Of a stretch of 23,497 nt of DNA, positions 1 through 8,552 are shown in pieces. Origin of the DNA: a virus. The notes below the pieces were generated by a model. The model saw only the letters and a program-made list of their open reading frames with translations, was not told the origin of the DNA and did no database searches. Numbering within the stretch: the first letter of the stretch is position 1; each line of letters begins with the position of its first letter. A program made the translations under genes and the position numbers. Where the stretch lies: IMG/VR virus record IMGVR_UViG_3300030451_006972, positions 23,652 through 47,148 of that record; one strand, given 5' to 3'.

Positions 1-816
1 AGCAATTTCCCTAACTCCTCTAATTCCATTATTAATAACTCTAATATCTCTAACTAATTTAATTACTCCCATAGGTTCTATAGAAGCTGCCTGATCTGAA
101 CCATACATTGCTCTATCTAAAGTTATATGTCTTTCGATCGCTGAAGCGCCAACGGCTACCGCCAGTACTGTGGGTGTGGTACCACCTTCGTGTCCAGAGT
201 ACCCTACTGGGCAATTATACCTTTCTGATAATGTTGTAATCAAATTTAAATTGCAATCTTCGTCTGCGCATGGGTAAGTTGATACACAGTGAAACAAAGT
301 AAATGGACAGTCATGCTTGTTGAAAATGTCGACTGCAGTATCAATATTTTCAAAATTACACATACCAGTGGAAATAAAAGTATGACGACCTTCGGCGGCG
401 ATTACTTCCAACAGCTCCGTGTGAGTCAACATTGCCGAAGCTACCTTATTAAATGGAAGATTGTACTGTTGAAGAAATCTCTGACTTTCAATGTCCCACG
501 CCGACGCAGACCATAATATTCCGACTGAGCGACAATAATCATCAATTACATCGTAATCTTCTTTAGTAAATTCAAGTCCCTCTTTCTGTTCGCGTTGTGT
601 AGTTCCCCAAGGGCTTTCCCGGGAACCAGCGAGATATTCCGCAGTATAAACCGTATCAATGTCTCTTTTTTGAAATTTAACTGCATGACAGCCAGCAGCT
701 TTTGCCATGTCAATAAGTTGTTTAGCAATATCTAAATCGCCATTGTGATTAATCCCAATCTCGGCAATAAAGAATGGCATATTTGTATTTTTGTTATATG
801 GATCAAAAGATTCCAT
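1..816 (-). CDS. neuB: N-acetylneuraminate (sialic/nonulosonic acid) synthase, 3' end cut by window edge
   Basis: The reading frame is open for 272 codons from ATG at 816 to base 1 and continues beyond the window; the family is usually about 340-350 residues, so a short C-terminal part is missing. NeuB-family enzymes condense phosphoenolpyruvate with a hexosamine to make a nine-carbon sugar acid in the cytoplasm. Family signatures seen are FFIAEIGINHNG (residues 15-26), AVKFQKR (45-51), GYSGHEGG and ERHITLDRAMYGSDQAAS. A ribosome site (CAGGGAGAAAAC) precedes the ATG. It follows the 670-residue glycosyltransferase by 12 bases and is the last visible gene of the sugar cluster. The exact sugar (sialic, legionaminic or pseudaminic acid) cannot be told from sequence alone. 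Confidence 0.93.
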   Translation of the reverse strand, partial: MESFDPYNKNTNMPFFIAEIGINHNGDLDIAKQLIDMAKAAGCHAVKFQKRDIDTVYTAEYLAGSRESPWGTTQREQKEGLEFTKEDYDVIDDYCRSVGILWSASAWDIESQRFLQQYNLPFNKVASAMLTHTELLEVIAAEGRHTFISTGMCNFENIDTAVDIFNKHDCPFTLFHCVSTYPCADEDCNLNLITTLSERYNCPVGYSGHEGGTTPTVLAVAVGASAIERHITLDRAMYGSDQAASIEPMGVIKLVRDIRVINNGIRGVREIA

Positions 817-828
817 GTTTTCTCCCTG

Positions 829-2841
829 TTAGTCTAAGCTTATTCTTTCTATTCCATCATAAAGGGTGCTGATATCTGAGACTAGTTGAAGATTTATGCC
901 AAGATTTTTTAGCCAATAAAACACATCTTTTGAGGATTCTCTTCCTGCTTCAATCTCCCAATCGAGTACATCTCCACGATTAAAAAGATTTCTTGTATTT
1001 CCATAAAAATGTTGATATGTATCTTCATTGACTTTATCGTTGGTGAGATCCCAACCCAAGCCTACTATATTTTTTACCCCTAAATGAACAGTTAAGAATA
1101 TCACTGTTTCTAACATTATACCCGGCCCACACGGCCTTGTCAAGGAATTAGAGAATAAAAAATCATCAAACTTCTTAGTAAGCGTGACGAACTCGTTATT
1201 TATTTCAGTTCTAATTGGGATTTTAAAAAATAAATCATGTTTCTGGCAAGGATGCCACCTCTGCCCAAGATCATAATTACTACTAGCAATTACAATGGGG
1301 CGTGTATCTTCGTTATATTTATAATGACGAAGAAGTGGTGCGCCAACTGGTATTGGTAAATTAGCGCAATTAAAAAAATGAAAATCTGTTACTTCTGGAA
1401 ATGCATTATATGCTTGCTTCACACTTATGGTTAATTTATCTGCTAGATAGTCATTTATAAACTGAGAGGAGTAGTTGCTTAAGGATGGCCCACAATTTAA
1501 AATATATGCCGTTTCTCCTTCATAAGAATTTTTAAGAATATCCACTTGCTCCTGAAGATTTGAAGCTAATGAGAGCTTCTTTCTGAGAGAATTTCTCTTA
1601 AGAATGGACGCGGAATAGGGTGTTTTGGCTTCTTTTGTTACATGCGCAATAATGTCTTTTCCTATCTTTGCTGAATCATAGTTTTCGTTACCTAGTAGAT
1701 GGTTTTTTAGGCTTTGTCCTTCAGCCTCTAGGGTTCCAGATTTCCACATGTCATATGCTAATTTTAATTTCTTTCGTGCACTTGAAATATTAGATTCATA
1801 CCACTCACTATCTACAGAATAAACTGGATTATTGGCAACCACACAGCTATCCCACATTCCATTTACCATGAACTTGTTAGATGAATCAATATAGTCTAAA
1901 TGTCCGCCTTGATCGGGGACTAACACCGGCACTCCATTGAGAATTGCTTCGAATATCGTTAAGCCAAATCCTTCGCCGCGGGGAAGCAATGCAAATATAT
2001 CGCTCTTTTCATATAGCCATTTAATATTGGATTCTGCAATATACGACGGGAGCAGCAATATGTTGTTTTTTATATTCTCTTTATTAACAGCGCCACGAAT
2101 GTTTTTAACTGCATTTGCTATCTGTTCTGCGGAGTTTGCCTCAGCCGATTCAAATGTTTTTAAAACAAGCATGCAATCTTCTTTATCTCCAAGCTCGGCA
2201 GTAAATGCTGTCAATAATTTATCAAATCCCTTTCTATGTGTCCACTGCGACATTGAAAATATTACGAATTTATCATCAAGCGACTGAGGTAATGCTAATG
2301 GTTGTGGCTTGATAGACTCAACGTCGTAAATAGGATGGGGAGCTAACAGCACATTGTCACAATACTTAGAATACAACTTTACATTCATTTCGCAAGCAGT
2401 AATAATGCTGTGAGGCTTGAACCACTCCAGCGATTCTTTCCATTCGGTAGATATATCAGTTGTCTCCCAAACTACCAAGTGGTGATTTCTCTTGGATGAT
2501 TTAATCAAACGAGATAAAGAAGGTGTCTCGATTCCTGGAGTTGTTTTAAACCTATTATCTGCAAATAAAGGCATAGGAGTAGGCATGTGCCATATGCACT
2601 CATAGTCGTTGCCTTTCATAAAATTTGTAATTTCTGCATCATTTTTGAAGGAATATTTTTGAATCAATTCTTGCTCGCGCTTAGATAAAGAATTTAATTG
2701 AACACCAGCAGCAACTGTGGTGTAGATCTTTAATTCTACATTATCATCTATAGCCAAATCTAGGGAATCCAGATAGCGACGTGCTGCAATTCCATATCCC
2801 GATAAATCCAAAAACTGCGCGCAGTAAACTATTTTTTTCAC
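829..2841 (-). CDS. Two-domain glycosyltransferase: GT4-type domain plus C-terminal GPSL domain (DUF115- or sialyltransferase-like)
   Basis: This 670-residue protein starts at GTG 2841, which overlaps the previous stop by 4 bases (GTGA). Residues 1 to about 400 look like a GT-B fold retaining glycosyltransferase of family GT4, with the nucleotide-sugar signature PRGEGFGLTIFEA at 287-299. After a linker, residues from about 443 begin YILNCGPSLSNY and continue to RPCGPGIMLETVIFLTVHLGVKNI-type sequence near 569-592. That layout (GPSL near the domain start, then a small-residue helix followed by a GxD/GWD strand end) resembles DUF115/MptE-like proteins and also GT42 sialyltransferases. The neighbouring NeuB gene makes a nonulosonic-acid transferase role attractive, but this is inference. 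It probably acts in the cytoplasm on phage or host surface glycans. Confidence 0.85.
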   Translation of the reverse strand: MKKIVYCAQFLDLSGYGIAARRYLDSLDLAIDDNVELKIYTTVAAGVQLNSLSKREQELIQKYSFKNDAEITNFMKGNDYECIWHMPTPMPLFADNRFKTTPGIETPSLSRLIKSSKRNHHLVVWETTDISTEWKESLEWFKPHSIITACEMNVKLYSKYCDNVLLAPHPIYDVESIKPQPLALPQSLDDKFVIFSMSQWTHRKGFDKLLTAFTAELGDKEDCMLVLKTFESAEANSAEQIANAVKNIRGAVNKENIKNNILLLPSYIAESNIKWLYEKSDIFALLPRGEGFGLTIFEAILNGVPVLVPDQGGHLDYIDSSNKFMVNGMWDSCVVANNPVYSVDSEWYESNISSARKKLKLAYDMWKSGTLEAEGQSLKNHLLGNENYDSAKIGKDIIAHVTKEAKTPYSASILKRNSLRKKLSLASNLQEQVDILKNSYEGETAYILNCGPSLSNYSSQFINDYLADKLTISVKQAYNAFPEVTDFHFFNCANLPIPVGAPLLRHYKYNEDTRPIVIASSNYDLGQRWHPCQKHDLFFKIPIRTEINNEFVTLTKKFDDFLFSNSLTRPCGPGIMLETVIFLTVHLGVKNIVGLGWDLTNDKVNEDTYQHFYGNTRNLFNRGDVLDWEIEAGRESSKDVFYWLKNLGINLQLVSDISTLYDGIERISLD
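1115..1143 (-). promoter_or_regulatory. Perfect sigma-70 consensus promoter inside the glycosyltransferase gene
   Basis: On the minus strand TTGACA (1143-1138) and TATAAT (1120-1115) are separated by exactly 17 bases, a 12 of 12 match to the bacterial housekeeping consensus. It lies in codons for residues 567-576 of the 670-residue protein and points toward neuB. It could give extra transcription of neuB and genes beyond the window. Chance within coding sequence is possible, since the protein sequence fixes most of these bases. Confidence 0.45.
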
Positions 2842-4094
2842 AGTACAATAACCTGCGCGTTATCTGCCTCTTCTGTCGATGCATCTCCGACAACAGAAAC
2901 AACTGATTCAACAAACTGAGAATACATTTTTTCTTGAGAAAACTTATCATTAAGAAACTTTGCATGCTCAATAGCCATCTTGTTATTGCCATTAATAACA
3001 TCTTCATAACATGCTCTCATTTGCTTCTTGGCTGAGTTTTCTCGGGCATATGCCCACTTGCTATCTGCCTGGAGCACTCCATCCCAAACTGCCTCTTTTT
3101 GAATATTATTGATATCAAAGGAAACGTTGTAAAACTTTTCCTTGCCATTATCGTCGATCAAGAAATCTAATTGTCCTGACCATCCTACTGTGACAACCGG
3201 CATTTCGGAATATGCTGCCTCAAAAAGAGGAAGCCCGAAACCCTCACCATGCGGAAGAGACACAAACGCTCTCATCTTTGGGTGTACATACAGAGAGTGA
3301 ATTTCCTCATCAGTCATATCTCCATGTAGTAGGTACAATTTACATTTTCTGCTTGATGCATCATCATTTATGTCATCTAAAATTTTCCTAAATTTTGACT
3401 CAGTTCCTATCATATCAATGTGGCAATTTTTAGCCATATTTGTCTTAACCACAAGTCCAACTTCATCATCTTTAAATTCTGACAAAAACCACTTAATCGT
3501 ATTGGCAATATTTTTTCTAGGACCGTACTGAGATATTAAAAGAAAATTGAAATCATAGTCTAATTTTAAATCTAAGTCATCTTCAGTTGAATGATTTTTA
3601 GTAGGATAGTTTACAACATCAACTGGTATCTGTAACCGATACTCAAATTCTTCATTGGTTGCTTCATTTTTTGCAAGGTATACAGTATTTTCAAAAACAT
3701 TCTTAGAATGATTTGATACTACAATTAATTTATTTACAGTTTCATTTGATTTTTGCAGCCATTGGGGTGCCACCTTGGTGCTTTCAATCCCCGCTGTGTA
3801 TCCAATATTGAGTGGTGCCATGGGCTCAAACTCATTCGGCACAGTAACTTGGAGGGAAGCATCGAAGCGTCCTCCTTGTTGAATAAATCCAATAGTCTTT
3901 TCAATAGTATCGTCAATCCACCTTCTTTCTTCGTTTATTTCATTTATCCAAGAAGTCGCTCCCCACTGAAGTGGTTGTATGAAAACATTAAATAAATCCG
4001 GACGAGATCGGAGAGCCCTTAAAGCAAACCTGGCTTGTTCTCCGTAACCACTTCGAGTGAGCACTGGACCCTTTAGTATAATATTTTTTCTCAT
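2838..4094 (-). CDS. GT4-type glycosyltransferase
   Basis: The protein has 418 residues from ATG 4094, chosen because AAAGGAGATAGC lies just upstream and the start overlaps the previous stop as ATGA; an upstream start at 4142 would add 16 residues inside the preceding gene. It is a GT-B fold glycosyltransferase: LLISQYGPRKNI around 186-196 looks like the start of the second Rossmann half, and PHGEGFGLPLFEAA at 281-294 is the sugar-nucleotide binding signature with its conserved glutamates. It likely transfers a sugar from an NDP-sugar in the cytoplasm. It is translationally coupled to glycosyltransferases on both sides, suggesting one glycan is assembled by all three. Confidence 0.92.
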   Translation of the reverse strand: MRKNIILKGPVLTRSGYGEQARFALRALRSRPDLFNVFIQPLQWGATSWINEINEERRWIDDTIEKTIGFIQQGGRFDASLQVTVPNEFEPMAPLNIGYTAGIESTKVAPQWLQKSNETVNKLIVVSNHSKNVFENTVYLAKNEATNEEFEYRLQIPVDVVNYPTKNHSTEDDLDLKLDYDFNFLLISQYGPRKNIANTIKWFLSEFKDDEVGLVVKTNMAKNCHIDMIGTESKFRKILDDINDDASSRKCKLYLLHGDMTDEEIHSLYVHPKMRAFVSLPHGEGFGLPLFEAAYSEMPVVTVGWSGQLDFLIDDNGKEKFYNVSFDINNIQKEAVWDGVLQADSKWAYARENSAKKQMRACYEDVINGNNKMAIEHAKFLNDKFSQEKMYSQFVESVVSVVGDASTEEADNAQVIVL

Positions 4095-5374
4095 GCTATC
4101 TCCTTTAATTGCCAACGGGCGTAATTTTTCCTTGTTTCCCAAGAGCCAGAATTTTCTATAATTTCATCTATTTTGTCAACCCAGTTTTTTTCAAAGTTTT
4201 CAAAATTGTAATTTTCATCGATGTGTTTTAATCCTAATTCTGACATATTGTTGTAAGCCTTTTTGCTGCATTTTAATGCCTTATTCATCATTTTTTCAAA
4301 TTGATCTTGCCCCATTCTATCTTCATAAATATATGGAACCTGTAGAGAGCCAATAACTGACTTACTTGCCGGTACACAACCCCAACCAAACCAATTTTTA
4401 CCATCGGTAACTTGCTCTTGTAATCCACCAGTCATGTTTACAATAATTGGCGTACCACACGCTAAAGATTCAAGAGTTGCCAAACCAAAGCCTTCAGCGT
4501 CTGCTATATTTACAGTGAAATCTGCTGAGTTATAGAAGCGTGCTAACTCTTGAGGAGTCACCTTGTCGGTAGACAACAACACTTGTCCATCGTTAACGCC
4601 TAGATGTTCAATCAAATGAGGTAAATCTTGTCCATGTGGATCTCTGGCATCCGTATGCATTAAGAGAGTTGCTTTGTCGTGTCCAACTTTATCAAGCCAC
4701 TCCTTGAACCACCAAACCAAAGTCCCACTTTGCTTGCGTCTTGCATTTCTGTTATTCCAAAAGAAAATCTTCTTTTTAGGATTGTTAAAATTTTTGCTTG
4801 AGTTAATAATTTGAGTTCTAAGATCCTTTACAATCTCTAAATCTTGAGAACTATTAAATTTATAGAATATAGATGAATTGACAGCATGCGGTATTCTTCC
4901 TGCATATGAATCAGGTGAAGCTGTTTTTACAATCTCTTCTGTAACTTTTGATATTGAGACAACTGAATCTGTGGAATCATACCACATTTTATTGAACATT
5001 GGTACTGGGAAATTATCCCACACATGGTAGTATACCATTGGCACTAATGCTCGAATTTCATTTTCGATCTCCCACAGCCAATCATAAAATCTAGGATCTG
5101 TCATAAACCAAAGTAAGTCTGGTTTCTCTTTTTGCAATATGGAGCGCACGATTTCGTGATTGCCGTAGTTATCAACCGGAATAATTATCCAATCTTGATT
5201 CCACCCATCTACCATAACTGGATCGTAGTTGTTGTGCTTCATAGCACCGCCTAAGCATACGAATTTATATCTGCCGGTTTTTAGCAATGATTCGATAAAA
5301 TATTTTGTTTGCGTACCTACGCCAGATGGCGAAAGTGGGTGATCTGATATTACCAGAATTTTCTTTTTTTGCAT
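4091..5374 (-). CDS. GT4-type glycosyltransferase (first of three)
   Basis: The protein has 427 residues, with AAGGA placed 8 bases before the ATG. The N-terminus KKILVISDHPLSPSGVGTQT is a typical GT-B first strand and glycine-rich loop, and ADAEGFGLATLESLACGTPI (291-310) is the GT4 donor-binding motif. It probably moves a hexose or related sugar from a nucleotide donor. It is the first gene of the run of three glycosyltransferases plus neuB, 11 bases after the Cas4-like nuclease gene, so it may share the promoter at 6174-6202. The acceptor is unknown; capsid, tail or host-surface glycans are all possible. Confidence 0.92.
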   Translation of the reverse strand: MQKKKILVISDHPLSPSGVGTQTKYFIESLLKTGRYKFVCLGGAMKHNNYDPVMVDGWNQDWIIIPVDNYGNHEIVRSILQKEKPDLLWFMTDPRFYDWLWEIENEIRALVPMVYYHVWDNFPVPMFNKMWYDSTDSVVSISKVTEEIVKTASPDSYAGRIPHAVNSSIFYKFNSSQDLEIVKDLRTQIINSSKNFNNPKKKIFFWNNRNARRKQSGTLVWWFKEWLDKVGHDKATLLMHTDARDPHGQDLPHLIEHLGVNDGQVLLSTDKVTPQELARFYNSADFTVNIADAEGFGLATLESLACGTPIIVNMTGGLQEQVTDGKNWFGWGCVPASKSVIGSLQVPYIYEDRMGQDQFEKMMNKALKCSKKAYNNMSELGLKHIDENYNFENFEKNWVDKIDEIIENSGSWETRKNYARWQLKEIA

Positions 5375-5385
5375 TTATTGTTTCC

Positions 5386-6150
5386 TTATGAGCAATGTTT
5401 TGTGTTATAGAATTTACAGCCGTAGCCTTTTGTGCAGGACAGCTTGTTCTTAATATAACGTTGTTTTTTGATATTGTATAACGCTTTGTTTAATAGTTTA
5501 AGAGCATTTTCTGTCTTTCTCGCACCAGAAGTTACTCTAAAAAATTCCACCCTGTTTTTATTAGCAGTTCTCTTAAGTAGTGCAAAATGAGTTTCTACAT
5601 CTTTTGGATCTACATTCATTTTTTGGCAAAAATAGTTCTTGTAAAGCGTTAACTGATATGTAACCATCGGTTCTGCGCGTTTTCTAGCATCCCAACCCCA
5701 CGAACAAGTTTTCCAATCAAAAATATGAACCTTTCCATCAGGAGTCGCCACTACAGCATCGATAAATCCTTTAAATTTATACTCATCATGCCCTTCAATA
5801 TCTTCCATTAGGGGCATCTCAACTGCCAAGACTTCATACTCTTCAAAATAATCTTTCAGAGCATCACTAATCTCAGGAATAATATCATTGCCCTGCTTCA
5901 TCATTTGATGAACGATTTTATTGTCCACTGGCTCATCAAGTTCTGAAATATTTTTCTTCAATTCTTTGACAAAAAAATCTTCTTCTATTTCTTCTTGAAG
6001 CAATTTTTTCTCACAAACAGAGTGCATAGCAGAACCAAAGGCTGTATACTGATTACCAGTGAACCCGTCGATGCCATCAACTCTAGTAAGTTTGTGATAA
6101 TACGGACAATGTGCCCAATCTTTTAATTCAGAAAATGAAATATGTGCCAT
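5386..6150 (-). CDS. Cas4/RecB-like PD-(D/E)XK nuclease with probable iron-sulfur cluster
   Basis: This 254-residue protein shows the PD-(D/E)XK nuclease order: FGSAMHSVCE with H43, GFIDAVV with D131, FDWKT with D145 and K147, and QLTLY (166-170). One cysteine near the N-terminus (C15 in HCPYY) and three near the C-terminus (C239, C245, C253) match the split four-cysteine arrangement that holds a 4Fe-4S cluster in Cas4, AddB and related exonucleases. The likely role is single-strand or end-specific DNA processing during phage recombination or replication. No cas1 or CRISPR array is nearby, so a CRISPR role is not supported. The start has a TGAGGT ribosome site and a promoter 24-52 bases upstream. 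Confidence 0.88.
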   Translation of the reverse strand: MAHISFSELKDWAHCPYYHKLTRVDGIDGFTGNQYTAFGSAMHSVCEKKLLQEEIEEDFFVKELKKNISELDEPVDNKIVHQMMKQGNDIIPEISDALKDYFEEYEVLAVEMPLMEDIEGHDEYKFKGFIDAVVATPDGKVHIFDWKTCSWGWDARKRAEPMVTYQLTLYKNYFCQKMNVDPKDVETHFALLKRTANKNRVEFFRVTSGARKTENALKLLNKALYNIKKQRYIKNKLSCTKGYGCKFYNTKHCS

Positions 6151-6173
6151 TGTAACCTCAGCAATTCACTTTC

Positions 6174-6202
6174 AATATAACACATTATCTACATAGAGTC
6201 AA
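6174..6202 (-). promoter_or_regulatory. Sigma-70-like promoter for the nuclease and sugar cluster
   Basis: TTGACT (6202-6197), a 17-base spacer and TATATT (6179-6174) lie just before the nuclease start at 6150. The predicted transcript start is about 6167, leaving a leader of about 17 bases that contains the TGAGGT ribosome site. The stop codon of the upstream gene (6189-6191) sits in the spacer. Confidence 0.65.
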
Positions 6203-6884
6203 GAAATTCTTCATTTTGAATATTAATTAATTTTTCATATACCGCTGGGGATACTTTTTGCAAAAAATTATGATTGCTATCTAAATAAAAATCCGTGAAT
6301 GCTGTTGCAAAATACTCTCTCAGGGAGGTTGCTGCGTATACATTGATAAATAAACCTTGCATTACTCTTGCTAATTTGTCATATCCAACTTTTTTATGAA
6401 GAAAGTCGTCAAATTCTTGATTAAATTCAATTTCATTAAAAAATGATTTTGGCGTCTTATATCCCATATTCCACAAAATATCGTGTAACATAGAGCGCTT
6501 AGCAAGAAATTCGTTTTTAATTTTCTCATCCGCATACAAATAATAGCCATGAGGTGATTCAACAGAGTGAGCAACTTCATGAACTAAGTCGTCATACATA
6601 TCTTCTTCGTCATCTTGTAAATTAGATACGTATATTGTACCACCATCATAAAAAGCATTAATATCTCGTTCTTCGAATTCTTCAAACCAGCCCACAATTA
6701 TCATTTCAATTTCTTCTAAAAGGTGAGAAGGTATTTTTGATTCTAATTTTGCCACAACGTTTTCTACATCAATTTTCGCAGCCACTGGCTCTTTGAAATA
6801 TACATGAATTCCTGTGGGAGTGTAAAAATCAGTATTATTCTGTTGTAAAGTCTGGTGTTTCTCCATCAAGTGTTTTATAAGCAT
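6189..6884 (-). CDS. Putative zinc metallopeptidase (HEVAH)
   Basis: The frame gives 231 residues with HEVAH at 102-106, the zinc-binding and catalytic core of gluzincin-type peptidases, and a downstream SLREYFATAF segment with E190 as the likely third zinc ligand. This resembles the HExxH...ExxA layout of ATLF/Zmp1-like peptidases, but I cannot assign a family firmly. There is no signal peptide, so it would act in the cytoplasm or within the virion. The start is uncertain: ATG 6884 lies 50 bases inside the previous gene and has no clear ribosome site, and ATG 6866 is an alternative. Loss of E190 or H102 function cannot be judged here. Confidence 0.75.
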   Translation of the reverse strand: MLIKHLMEKHQTLQQNNTDFYTPTGIHVYFKEPVAAKIDVENVVAKLESKIPSHLLEEIEMIIVGWFEEFEERDINAFYDGGTIYVSNLQDDEEDMYDDLVHEVAHSVESPHGYYLYADEKIKNEFLAKRSMLHDILWNMGYKTPKSFFNEIEFNQEFDDFLHKKVGYDKLARVMQGLFINVYAATSLREYFATAFTDFYLDSNHNFLQKVSPAVYEKLINIQNEEFLDSM

Positions 6885-7152
6885 CGTCTAATCCTAGTTG
6901 ATAACCACGTAAAAAATTCTCCTCCGCGAAAGCAAAAACAAACTCTGGGAATTCGTGCGCCATTGTCTCTGCAATCATATTTACGGTAACTTCTTCTTTA
7001 TCAAATTTTGTTCCAACATATTCAACAAGAATATTTTTTAATTTCGTATCTGATTTAACTGCCATGGCTAGCATTTCGTTTTTGTGAGCTTCTTCTTCGC
7101 TTAAAGCGTTATCAAGAATTTCTTCAATATTAGTTATTTTTTCTTTACTCAT
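6835..7152 (-). CDS. Conserved-looking phage protein of unknown function
   Basis: I do not recognise this 105-residue acidic protein. It is probably mainly helical, with no membrane segment or cysteine. The ATG at 7152 has a strong ribosome site (AAAGGAGACTTTACT), and a promoter-like sequence lies at 7171-7199. It overlaps the metallopeptidase gene downstream by about 50 bases, so the two are probably co-translated. Confidence 0.75.
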   Translation of the reverse strand: MSKEKITNIEEILDNALSEEEAHKNEMLAMAVKSDTKLKNILVEYVGTKFDKEEVTVNMIAETMAHEFPEFVFAFAEENFLRGYQLGLDDAYKTLDGETPDFTTE

Positions 7153-7170
7153 AGTAAAGTCTCCTTTATT

Positions 7171-7199
7171 AATATAACATACAATAAACTATTTTACAA
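7171..7199 (-). promoter_or_regulatory. Probable sigma-70-like promoter after phoH
   Basis: TTGTAA (7199-7194), a 17-base spacer and TATATT (7176-7171) precede the 105-residue gene. The -35 matches 4 of 6 positions and contains the TAA stop codon of phoH, so the promoter is built into the end of that gene. The predicted start of transcription is about 7164, shortly before the AAAGGAG ribosome site. Confidence 0.45.
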
Positions 7200-8528
7200 G
7201 ACTTTTGAAGCTAAAGTTGCTAACTCTGAACGTTCTCCTTTTTTGAACGTCATATGTCCTGCAATTGGATATTCCTTAAAACTTTCGACTGCATGTGCCA
7301 AGCCATTAGAAGTTTCATTAACATAAACATTGTCAATTTGCTCAACATCGCCGGTAAGAATAATTTTAGTACCCTCGCCAATACGTGTAATAATAGTTTT
7401 AATTTCGTGCTTGGTTAGATTTTGTGCTTCATCTATCACAATAAATGCGTTAGAAATCGATCTACCTCGGATATATGTGAGCGCTTCAATTTCAATTTTA
7501 CCTTTTTCCATATACATCTCTAGAGACGTCCTATCTCCCATAAGAAATTTGAGATTGTCTTGAATAGGCATTAGCCAAGGAAGCATCTTCTCTTCCATAG
7601 TCCCTGGCAAAAATCCAATATCTTTTCCAAGTGGCTGCACAGGACGAGAAACTATTAATCGTGAATAGTGATTCTCATCTGTACGCAATCCTATTGTTTG
7701 CTGTAATCCGGCAGCAATTGCTAATAATGTTTTACCCGATCCGGCACGTCCAACTAACGATACAATTTTAATGTCGGGATTCATTAGCATATCGATGGCA
7801 AATGCCTGTTCCTTATTGCGTGCGTCTATCTTCCAATCATGAATATTTTTATTAACTACATTCTGGAGTGGTTCATGGTGATTTTTAAATTTTGCTAACG
7901 CAGACTTTTTATCATTGGCGTTTGACACCATCATAACATATTGATTTGGATACATAGGCTGCTCAGCTTCGTCTTCAGTAATCATTATATCTTCGCCTGC
8001 ATAAAACCGATCAATAACCTCATCATCAAAACATTGAACAATAAATCCGTTATACAACTCTTCAAACGATGGGGCAGCTTTTTCAGAAATATAATCCTGC
8101 GCTTCTAGCCCAATAGAGTCGCAAATTACCCTCATATTGATGTCGCGAGAAACCATAATTGTTTTTCGGTTCTCACAGTCTGATTGAATTGCTTTTGCTG
8201 TTGCTATAATAGCATGATCTGGGTGTCTCATATCTAAGTCAGGTGGGAATATCACTTCCTTCAATATTGCATATGAAACAACTTTTAAAATACCCATACC
8301 TTTACCGATACGAGCACCTTTCTCTAAATTTGCTTTCTCTCTTAAAGTATCGAGTGTTCGAATGAATTGTCTAGCATTAGAACCAACTGAATCTTGTCGC
8401 TTTTTGTGTCCATCGATCTCTTCCAACACCTTGAGAGGTATGAAAATATCATGATTATCAAATTTGTAGATTACATCAGCATCTGTCAAACAGACACTCG
8501 TATCTAACACATAATTTTTTTTAGCCAT
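7194..8528 (-). CDS. phoH: PhoH-family ATPase with N-terminal PIN domain
   Basis: The 444-residue protein has a PIN ribonuclease-like domain at about 1-150 (acidic positions D9 in YVLDTSV, D104 in HPDHAIIATA and D129 in VSRDINMR) and a PhoH ATPase domain from about 230 onward. GRAGSGKT (260-267) is Walker A and FIVIDEAQN (362-370) is Walker B. This PhoH2-type layout is known from bacterial proteins with RNA helicase and ribonuclease activity, and phoH is a common marker gene of marine phages. The role in infection is unknown; a part in RNA turnover is likely. The ribosome site is weak (GGTGG). Confidence 0.95.
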   Translation of the reverse strand: MAKKNYVLDTSVCLTDADVIYKFDNHDIFIPLKVLEEIDGHKKRQDSVGSNARQFIRTLDTLREKANLEKGARIGKGMGILKVVSYAILKEVIFPPDLDMRHPDHAIIATAKAIQSDCENRKTIMVSRDINMRVICDSIGLEAQDYISEKAAPSFEELYNGFIVQCFDDEVIDRFYAGEDIMITEDEAEQPMYPNQYVMMVSNANDKKSALAKFKNHHEPLQNVVNKNIHDWKIDARNKEQAFAIDMLMNPDIKIVSLVGRAGSGKTLLAIAAGLQQTIGLRTDENHYSRLIVSRPVQPLGKDIGFLPGTMEEKMLPWLMPIQDNLKFLMGDRTSLEMYMEKGKIEIEALTYIRGRSISNAFIVIDEAQNLTKHEIKTIITRIGEGTKIILTGDVEQIDNVYVNETSNGLAHAVESFKEYPIAGHMTFKKGERSELATLASKVL

Positions 8529-8552
8529 TTACCACCGCTAATGATATCATAA

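Noticed and set aside
289-516. Plus-strand open frames here and elsewhere, for example 1937-2287, 15050-15769 and 16757-17149
   Set aside because: They are antisense to well-supported minus-strand genes, lack ribosome sites and show no recognisable motifs.
1316-1323. TATAAATA on the minus strand, like a T4 late promoter
   Set aside because: It lies inside a coding region, occurs once and is not repeated before genes, so chance in AT-rich DNA explains it.
8541-8550. Palindrome ATGATATCAT before phoH
   Set aside because: A single 10-base palindrome in AT-rich sequence; no paired site or promoter geometry supports an operator.
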